Source of the DNA: Deltaproteobacteria bacterium
GTDB taxonomy: Bacteria; Desulfobacterota; DSM-4660; Desulfatiglandales; Desulfatiglandaceae
Length of the DNA: 5,821 nt
Assembly (NCBI GenBank): GCA_029932035.1
Contig: JAOZQV010000248.1
Span: 1 to 5,821, forward strand
Reading direction: 5' to 3'
Shown: piece by piece, positions 1-4,095 of the stretch
Position numbering within the stretch: the first letter of the stretch is position 1
How the letters are laid out: each line of letters opens with the position of its first letter
Translations under genes and position numbers: made by a program
Notes under the pieces: generated by a model
What the model saw: the letters and a program-made list of their open reading frames with translations, nothing else
Database searches by the model: none
Told to the model about the DNA's origin: nothing

Positions 1-629
1 TCATCAGCGATGAAGAAAAGGAGATCACTGCCTGTCATGAGTCAGGGCATACCCTAATAGCCAGGTTGCTTCCCAATACAGATCCCATTCATAAGGTAAC
101 GATTATTCCCCGGGGTCGCTCCCTTGGTTTGACCCAGCAGCTACCGATGGACGAAAGGCACACATACCCCAAAGATTACTTGATAAATAATATACGAATA
201 TTGATGGGGGGCAGAGCTGCCGAAGAAATCGTCCTGGACACACAAACAACCGGCTCCGGAGACGATATTGAAAAAGCATCTAATCTGGCAAGAAAGATGG
301 TTTGTAATTACGGTATGAGTAAGAATCTGGGGCCTTTGACCTTTGGGAAAAAGGATGAGCAGATATTCTTGGGGAGGGAGATCGCCCAGCACAGGGATTT
401 CAGCGAGTTCACAGCCAAAAAGATTGATGAAGAGGTTAGGGATATCGTTACCGGGGCCTATGAAAAGACAACCCAGCTTATCAGGGATAACCTGGAGATC
501 CATGACAGGATGGCCAAAGCCCTGCTGGAGAGAGAGACGCTTGACAGTAGAGACATTGATAAAATAATGGCCCCAATCCAGCCAGCGCAAATCCCTCGTA
601 GAGAAAGAGGATTGACAAAAGGACTCTAA
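1..629 (+). CDS. ftsH: ATP-dependent zinc metalloprotease FtsH, C-terminal part (5' end outside window)
   Basis: FtsH is a membrane-anchored AAA+ protease that forms hexamers and degrades misfolded membrane proteins and short-lived regulators. Only the last 208 residues are here; the transmembrane segments and AAA+ ATPase lie upstream. The reading frame is open from position 3. The zinc-binding HEXXH motif appears as HESGH at 36-50. It is followed by the conserved segment around TDPIHKVTIIPRG (78-116), the GGRAAEE helix (about 207-227), and TTGSGDDIEKA, whose second Asp (264-266) aligns with the third zinc ligand of Escherichia coli FtsH. The helical tail carries LGPLTFGKK and FLGREIAQHRD. 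The residue before HESGH is Cys where Tyr is usual. The protein ends in a basic tail, and the stop codon is TAA at 627-629. The gene order differs from the frequent ftsH-folP arrangement: psd is next. Identification is very secure. Confidence 0.97.
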   Translation, partial: ISDEEKEITACHESGHTLIARLLPNTDPIHKVTIIPRGRSLGLTQQLPMDERHTYPKDYLINNIRILMGGRAAEEIVLDTQTTGSGDDIEKASNLARKMVCNYGMSKNLGPLTFGKKDEQIFLGREIAQHRDFSEFTAKKIDEEVRDIVTGAYEKTTQLIRDNLEIHDRMAKALLERETLDSRDIDKIMAPIQPAQIPRRERGLTKGL

Positions 630-640
630 AAGAATATAAG
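612..640 (+). promoter_or_regulatory. Predicted sigma70 promoter for the psd-pssA-rsmD-coaD run
   Basis: A perfect -35 box TTGACA (612-617) is followed after exactly 17 bases by TATAAG (635-640), a 5/6 match to the -10 consensus, although the mismatch is at the strongly conserved last T. The -35 box lies inside the last codons of ftsH and the -10 box just after its stop. The expected transcription start is near 646-648, giving psd a leader of about 95 nt. Motif and spacing are seen directly; activity is inferred. Confidence 0.6.
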
Positions 641-670
641 GTTACGAAAAATTTAGCGTCGATTTGCTTT

Positions 671-691
671 GCGAGTTAACCCATAACTTGT
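671..691 (+). other. Small hairpin in the ftsH-psd spacer (possible weak terminator or leader hairpin)
   Basis: Bases 671-678 can pair with 684-691 (core AGTTA with TAACT, extended by one C-G and two G-T pairs) around a 5-base loop. A short T-rich stretch (CTATTTT, 692-698) follows. The stem is AT-rich, so it would be a weak intrinsic terminator for ftsH. It lies downstream of the predicted psd promoter, so it would also be in the psd leader RNA. Confidence 0.25.
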
Positions 692-742
692 CTATTTTAG
701 GCTAAGTTTGGCTATACAGGGTAAACACCATCATAATATAAC

Positions 743-1402
743 GTGGACTATTCACGAATTAACAACAAATTGCCGGTGGCAAAAGAAGGCATCCCTTTTA
801 TAGTTATCAGTTGTGGGGTGACCTTACTTTTTGTCTGTACTGGTTCCTTTCTCATCTCGATTCTTGCGGGCATTGTCCTTCTTTTTATCATCTTTTTTTT
901 CAGGGATCCGAGACGTAGTCCGACCTCTGATTCCAGTAACGCAGTACTGACGCCTGCTGACGGCACAATATTAGAGGTCCTGCATCTCAAGGAGAACAAC
1001 AACCCTTTAGGGCAACCATCAATCAAGATCAGCATCTTTATGTCGATCTTCAATGTCCATGTAAACCGGATTCCCATAAGGGGCACCATCGAAAAAATCA
1101 CATATCACCCTGGCAAATTCTTTTCCGCAAACTTAGATAAGGCCTCAAAACAGAACGAAAGAAACGAAATAACCTTACAAACCCCTGACACCAAAAAGGT
1201 TGTTTTTGTACAAATCGCGGGTCTTATAGCAAGACGAATAGCATGCTGGATCGAAAAAGGAGATCGTGTAAGCGCCGGTCAGAGATTCGGTCTTATAAGG
1301 TTTGGCTCCAGATTAGAGGTCTATCTCCCTGAAGGTAGCAAAACAACCATCGAGGCACGTCAAAAGGTCAAGGCAGGTGAAACCGTCATAGGATATCTAT
1401 AG
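743..1402 (+). CDS. psd: Phosphatidylserine decarboxylase proenzyme, short type
   Basis: This enzyme decarboxylates phosphatidylserine to phosphatidylethanolamine at the inner membrane, using a pyruvoyl group made by self-cleavage. The 219-residue product belongs to the short Psd group found in many deltaproteobacteria and archaea, about two thirds the length of E. coli Psd. Residues about 17-53 form a hydrophobic membrane hairpin followed by FRDPRR. The conserved PADG is at 71-74 and NVHVNRIP at 104-111. The self-cleavage site is FGS at 187-189. Cleavage before Ser189 would give a beta chain of 188 residues and a pyruvoyl-capped alpha chain of about 31. The only usable start is GTG 743, since an in-frame TAA lies at 734-736, yet no Shine-Dalgarno sequence precedes it. 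pssA, which makes its substrate, follows directly. Some family members act on archaetidylserine, but the bacterial context favours phosphatidylserine. Confidence 0.93.
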   Translation: MDYSRINNKLPVAKEGIPFIVISCGVTLLFVCTGSFLISILAGIVLLFIIFFFRDPRRSPTSDSSNAVLTPADGTILEVLHLKENNNPLGQPSIKISIFMSIFNVHVNRIPIRGTIEKITYHPGKFFSANLDKASKQNERNEITLQTPDTKKVVFVQIAGLIARRIACWIEKGDRVSAGQRFGLIRFGSRLEVYLPEGSKTTIEARQKVKAGETVIGYL

Positions 1403-1475
1403 GATTGATGATTGTTGATTGAAAAATAAAAAAGTACCTGCCAAGAAACCTAAACATTTCCTTGAAGGCTATATC

Positions 1476-2264
1476 ATGAAAACAAAGCGAAAAAAAAGAT
1501 CTAAGGGAACTGGAAAGAGGGGGATTTATATACTTCCCAACCTTTTTACCTCCGCCAGCCTTTTCGGCGGTTTTTTTGCCATAATTGCCGCTATACAGGG
1601 GAGGTATGAAACCGCTGCGATTGCCATTCTCATATCATGCGTCTTTGACGGCCTCGATGGGAAAATAGCACGGCTCACCCACTCTACCAGCCTGTTCGGC
1701 ACTGAATACGATTCCCTATCAGATTTAGTTGCCTTCGGGGTTGCGCCAGGGATATTAGCCTTTCAATGGGCGCTGGAGCCATTCGGTCGGTTGGGATGGT
1801 TAGCCTGCTTTATGTATGTAATATGCGGCGCCTTGAGACTTGCTCGATTCAACGTGCAAAAAAACTATGTCGACCCAAACTTCTTCAAAGGGTTGCCCAT
1901 CCCTGCAGCAGCGTGCTTTATAGCTTCCCTGGTTCTCTTCACAACGGCCGTAGGGGGGCTGCTGCCCCAGTTAAAGCAAATTGTGATCATTATATTGGTC
2001 TATATTTTATCCTTTTTGATGGTGAGTTCCATACGTTATCCCAGTTTCAAGGAATTTGAGCTGAAAAAACAAAAACCGTTTAATGTCTTGGTGGCCACCA
2101 TTTTGGTGCTTGTGGTTGTGGCGTATAAACCCAAGATTATGCTTTTTTTTATCATGGGTACGTACCTGTTGTCCGGTCCTGTCATTACCCTGTATCGTCT
2201 TAGGAAAAAGAGGACCACGGAGGACACTCTCTTAAAAGAGGCTCCTACAGTTGAAAAGGAGTAA
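1476..2264 (+). CDS. pssA: CDP-diacylglycerol--serine O-phosphatidyltransferase (integral-membrane type)
   Basis: This membrane enzyme transfers phosphatidyl from CDP-diacylglycerol to serine, giving the substrate for Psd next door. The CDP-alcohol phosphotransferase signature DGxxARx8GxxxDxxxD is complete: it begins DGKIAR, continues with G, D and D at the correct spacing, and occupies residues 61-83 (nucleotides 1656-1724). The preceding YILPNLFT motif is typical of PssA. At least six hydrophobic segments follow, ending in a basic, charged tail. I chose ATG 1476 because GAAGG (1464-1468) sits 7 bases upstream and the protein then begins with a basic stretch before the first membrane segment, as in relatives. 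An in-frame TTG at 1419 would add 19 lysine-rich residues (281 aa in all) but has only a weak AGGA upstream. It is the type II (Bacillus-like) PssA, not the E. coli phospholipase D-like enzyme. rsmD begins one base after its stop. Confidence 0.94.
   Translation: MKTKRKKRSKGTGKRGIYILPNLFTSASLFGGFFAIIAAIQGRYETAAIAILISCVFDGLDGKIARLTHSTSLFGTEYDSLSDLVAFGVAPGILAFQWALEPFGRLGWLACFMYVICGALRLARFNVQKNYVDPNFFKGLPIPAAACFIASLVLFTTAVGGLLPQLKQIVIIILVYILSFLMVSSIRYPSFKEFELKKQKPFNVLVATILVLVVVAYKPKIMLFFIMGTYLLSGPVITLYRLRKKRTTEDTLLKEAPTVEKE
2256..2261 (+). promoter_or_regulatory. Shine-Dalgarno AAGGAG fixing the rsmD start
   Basis: AAGGAG lies within the last two pssA codons, 4 bases before ATG 2266. It supports this start over the in-frame TTG at 2251, and suggests that rsmD translation is coupled to the end of pssA translation. 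Confidence 0.7.
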
Positions 2265-2265
2265 G

Positions 2266-2823
2266 ATGAGAATTACCGGGGGCCGGGTAAAGGGCCGGAT
2301 TCTCTCAACCCCAAAGGGTCTCTTGATCCGGCCCACTTCTGACCGCGTTCGAGAAGCCATTTTCAATATATTGGGCCAGGATTTTTCGGGGTACAGTGTG
2401 CTTGATATTTTTTCGGGGACAGGAAGTCTCGGCTTAGAGGCCCTGAGTAGAGGCGCAGAGTATACCATTTTTATTGATAGACTCCGGGAGTCGATTGACT
2501 TGATTAAAAAAAATATTGACTTATGCGGTTACCGGGATTCAGGAATGACCCTTAGGAGGGACTTATCAAAGAGGGTACCCTGGGAACACCCCCTTTTGAT
2601 AAAACAATTTGATCTTGTTTTTCTTGATCCACCTTACGCGAAAGATCTGGCAACCCCTATACTTGCAGGACTTTCAAACGGGAAAAGGCTTTCAAACGGG
2701 GCACGAGTAGTTGTTGAATCAGGTAAGGCCGCGAGCCTGCCCCTCTCTTTTCCAAACCTTGAAATGGTGGATGCCCGAGTATACGGAGATACTAAAATAA
2801 GTATTTATGAATTTAGGGGTTGA
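2266..2823 (+). CDS. rsmD: 16S rRNA (guanine966-N2)-methyltransferase RsmD
   Basis: RsmD uses S-adenosylmethionine to methylate N2 of G966 of 16S rRNA in the assembling small subunit. The 185-residue product is close to the family length (198 in E. coli). MRITGGRVKGR at the N-terminus and RPTSDRVREAIFNIL (22-36) are family hallmarks. VLDIFSGTGSLGLEAL (45-60) is the SAM-binding motif I. DLVFLDPPY (116-124) carries the DPPY catalytic motif of N2/N6 amino-methyltransferases. RVVVESGK (147-154) is the usual late strand. ATG 2266 is preferred over TTG 2251 because RsmD proteins commonly begin MRI/MRV and the ribosome-binding site fits. The gene follows pssA by one base, so the two are almost certainly co-transcribed, and coaD follows, a very common pairing. 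Residues 136-145 repeat LSNG twice (see the repeat entry). Confidence 0.96.
   Translation: MRITGGRVKGRILSTPKGLLIRPTSDRVREAIFNILGQDFSGYSVLDIFSGTGSLGLEALSRGAEYTIFIDRLRESIDLIKKNIDLCGYRDSGMTLRRDLSKRVPWEHPLLIKQFDLVFLDPPYAKDLATPILAGLSNGKRLSNGARVVVESGKAASLPLSFPNLEMVDARVYGDTKISIYEFRG
2671..2700 (+). repeat. 12-bp direct repeat inside rsmD
   Basis: CTTTCAAACGGG occurs at 2671-2682 and again at 2689-2700, a period of 18 bases (six codons), so both copies are in frame and encode LSNG. The protein does not look longer than its family here. Confidence 0.8.
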
Positions 2824-2833
2824 AGAATTTAGG
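2809..2833 (+). repeat. 9-bp direct repeat across the end of rsmD
   Basis: GAATTTAGG occurs at 2809-2817, in the last codons of rsmD, and at 2825-2833, just past its stop, with a period of 16 bases. It resembles a small local duplication. The rest of the 64-base spacer before coaD shows no convincing promoter or terminator. Confidence 0.5.
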
Positions 2834-2887
2834 AATTCCGGTTTTTATTTTGTAAACCACTTAGCAAGAGTTGAATGAGGCTTAGAA

Positions 2888-3385
2888 ATGTGTAAAAAAA
2901 TCGCTATTTATCCCGGGTTTTTTGACCCTATAACAAACGGGCATCTGAGCATTGTAACACGGGGCTTAGAAATATTTGACAAGTTAATTATTTCCATTTT
3001 GGTCAATCCTCAAAAGGCCCCCCTCTTTTCCATTGATGAGAGGATATCAATGATTAAACAGGCGGTGCAAGACGAGCCAAATATAGAAGTGGACACCTTT
3101 GGCGGATTATTGGTAGATTACGTAATTCAAAAGAAGGCAAACATCATTCTGAGGGGGCTCCGGGCCCTCTCTGACTTTGAATACGAATTCCAGATGGCGC
3201 TCATGAACAGAAAATTGAACAGAGATGTACAATCTGTTTTTCTGATGACCGACTACAAATGGTTCTACATCAGCTCCACAATCATCAAGGAGGCCGCAAG
3301 TTTTGGGGGGGATGTAAGCGGGCTGGTTCCGGAATTCGTAAATGACAAATTAAAAGAAAAGTTTTTACAGGGAAAAAATACTTGA
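2888..3385 (+). CDS. coaD: Pantetheine-phosphate adenylyltransferase (PPAT)
   Basis: CoaD transfers AMP from ATP to 4'-phosphopantetheine, giving dephospho-CoA, the penultimate step of coenzyme A synthesis in the cytoplasm. The product has 165 residues (159 in E. coli). The nucleotidyltransferase signature is YPGFFDPITNGH (8-19), with the catalytic-site TNGH intact. The position normally held by Ser or Thr (E. coli Thr10) is Phe11. Also present are NPQK (40-43), the LRGLR motif followed by SDFEYEFQMALMNRKL, the ISSTIIKE segment that replaces the usual SSS-x-V/I-KE, and GGDVSGLVP near the end. ATG 2888 has GAGG (2877-2880) 7 bases upstream. It follows rsmD by 64 bases and probably shares its transcript. 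Identification is secure; only the effect of the Phe is uncertain. Confidence 0.96.
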   Translation: MCKKIAIYPGFFDPITNGHLSIVTRGLEIFDKLIISILVNPQKAPLFSIDERISMIKQAVQDEPNIEVDTFGGLLVDYVIQKKANIILRGLRALSDFEYEFQMALMNRKLNRDVQSVFLMTDYKWFYISSTIIKEAASFGGDVSGLVPEFVNDKLKEKFLQGKNT

Positions 3386-3410
3386 CACCAGCGCCGGCAT
3401 AAGTCATATT
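3382..3410 (+). promoter_or_regulatory. Predicted sigma70 promoter for ihfA
   Basis: A perfect -35 TTGACA (3382-3387) contains the coaD stop codon TGA (3383-3385). After a 17-base spacer comes CATATT (3405-3410), a 4/6 match to the -10 consensus with the key second A and last T kept. The expected start is near 3416-3418, leaving a leader of about 57 nt before ihfA. Confidence 0.55.
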
Positions 3411-3434
3411 TCTCCCTGAAAACTTTAGACTTAT
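3399..3434. repeat. 7-bp inverted repeat at the ihfA promoter (possible operator)
   Basis: ATAAGTC (3399-3405) and its exact reverse complement GACTTAT (3428-3434) are separated by 22 bases. The left arm touches the -10 box and the right arm lies just past the predicted start, which is suitable for a regulator's half-sites. With arms this short, chance cannot be excluded, and no known binding consensus is recognised. Confidence 0.3.
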
Positions 3435-3460
3435 CTGATTTTATCATACGGCATAGGATG

Positions 3461-3466
3461 AGGAGG
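3461..3466 (+). promoter_or_regulatory. Consensus Shine-Dalgarno AGGAGG for ihfA
   Basis: A full AGGAGG stands 7 bases before GTG 3474. It settles the GTG start and predicts strong translation, as expected for an abundant nucleoid protein. Confidence 0.85.
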
Positions 3467-3473
3467 ATCAAAG

Positions 3474-3767
3474 GTGGCCCTGACCAAAGAGAACATCATT
3501 GACAATATTTATCATCAGGTCGGACTTAGCAAAAGTCAATCGCGAACTGTGATGGAGGGTCTTCTTGAGATCATGAAACAGACCCTGGAAAATGGCGAAG
3601 ACCTCCTGATCAGTGGCTTCGGAAAGTTCGTAGTCAAAGAAAAATCATCAAGGAGGGGTAGGAATCCTCAAACCAGTGAAGATCTCCAGTTGAGGGCAAG
3701 GAGAGTGGTTGTCTTTAAGACATCTGGTGTTCTTCGTGACAAGATAAATAAAAGATCAAAAAGATAG
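3474..3767 (+). CDS. ihfA: Integration host factor subunit alpha (HU/IHF family DNA-bending protein)
   Basis: IHF is a heterodimeric nucleoid protein that bends DNA sharply at specific sites, assisting transcription, replication and recombination. The 97-residue product has the family fold: an alpha-helical dimerisation part (MALTKENIID to about residue 40), ISGFGKF (46-52), then the DNA-binding beta arm with RRGRNPQT (60-67) and ARRVVVFK (75-82). Pro65, the residue that intercalates at the DNA kink, falls at the same number as in E. coli IhfA. The N-terminal MALTK, the GRNP-x-T-x-ED core and the ARRVV ending favour IHF-alpha over HU or IHF-beta. The arm reads TSED where TGED is usual. The start is GTG 3474, set by the AGGAGG. 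In many proteobacteria ihfA lies between pheT and the MerR-type gene. Here it stands outside them, on the other strand and convergent. Confidence 0.9.
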   Translation: MALTKENIIDNIYHQVGLSKSQSRTVMEGLLEIMKQTLENGEDLLISGFGKFVVKEKSSRRGRNPQTSEDLQLRARRVVVFKTSGVLRDKINKRSKR

Positions 3768-3774
3768 TCTATCT
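3762..3774. repeat. Palindromic junction holding the stop codons of two convergent genes
   Basis: AGATAG (3762-3767), a central T, and CTATCT (3769-3774) form a 13-bp inverted repeat. The ihfA stop TAG is 3765-3767 and the minus-strand merR stop TAG is 3771-3769, so the genes are one base apart. Transcription of each must run into the other. The one-base centre makes a poor RNA hairpin, so I do not call a terminator. Confidence 0.6.
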
Positions 3775-4095
3775 GAGTATCTCCAATATCTCGTGCAGTT
3801 CGCCCCTTATCTCCTTAACAAAGGGGTACGAAACAGTCGATCCTCTGGTCTTTTCCCTCTTCATGCGCAGCCTGGCGCCTTCAATGGTCATTCTTTCCTC
3901 ATAGAGCAGCCTCTTTATCTCAAGAAGAATTTCTAAATCCTTTCTCTGGTATGTCCTTTGTTTGGAGTCAGCCCTGCGGGGCTTCAATTGGTGGAATTCG
4001 CTTTCCCAGTATCTCAAGACGTATGGTTCAACATCAACAATACGGCTTGCCTCTCCAATACGGAAATATCGTCTGTTGTCAGGAATCTGGCCCAC
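3769..4095 (-). CDS. Small MerR-family transcriptional regulator of the pheT-ihfA neighbourhood
   Basis: This 108-residue protein has a MerR-type winged helix-turn-helix. YFRIGEASRIVDVEPYVLRYWE (10-31) is the helix-turn-helix, FHQLKPRR (34-41) and RTYQRKDLEIL (47-57) form the wing and next helix, and MTIEGARLRM (69-78) is typical of the family. A short helical tail (92-108) may be the dimerising helix; there is no effector-binding domain and no metal-binding cysteine. Close relatives stand just after pheT-ihfA in many proteobacteria, and their target is generally not known to me. The start is GTG 4095-4093, with GGGAGGG (4104-4110) 8 bases upstream on this strand. The start overlaps the end of pheT by 17 bases, so the two are co-transcribed and probably translationally coupled. 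The stop is one base from that of ihfA. Family is secure; function is not. Confidence 0.88.
   Translation of the reverse strand: MGQIPDNRRYFRIGEASRIVDVEPYVLRYWESEFHQLKPRRADSKQRTYQRKDLEILLEIKRLLYEERMTIEGARLRMKREKTRGSTVSYPFVKEIRGELHEILEILR

Noticed and set aside
141..590. A 149-residue open frame on the minus strand within ftsH
   Set aside because: It lies wholly opposite the well-conserved FtsH protease domain, has no recognisable motif, and is explained as a shadow of the real frame.
748..1101. A 117-residue minus-strand open frame across psd
   Set aside because: It overlaps the conserved psd coding sequence, shows no family resemblance and has no promoter or ribosome-binding site that I can see.
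1419..1475. A longer pssA beginning at TTG 1419
   Set aside because: Only a weak AGGA precedes it and the added residues are lysine-rich and unlike PssA N-termini; ATG 1476 has a better-spaced GAAGG. It cannot be excluded fully.
1955..1968. A GC-rich hairpin in pssA (GGGGC, loop TGCT, GCCCC)
   Set aside because: It resembles a terminator stem but no T run follows and it lies inside a conserved gene.
2495..2525. TTGACT followed by AT-rich sequence in rsmD as an internal promoter for coaD
   Set aside because: There is no acceptable -10 box at 16-18 bases, so only half of a promoter is present.
2840..2858. GGTTT/AAACC inverted repeat between rsmD and coaD as a terminator
   Set aside because: The stem is only 5 bp with a 9-base loop and no T run after it; it would not be expected to terminate transcription.
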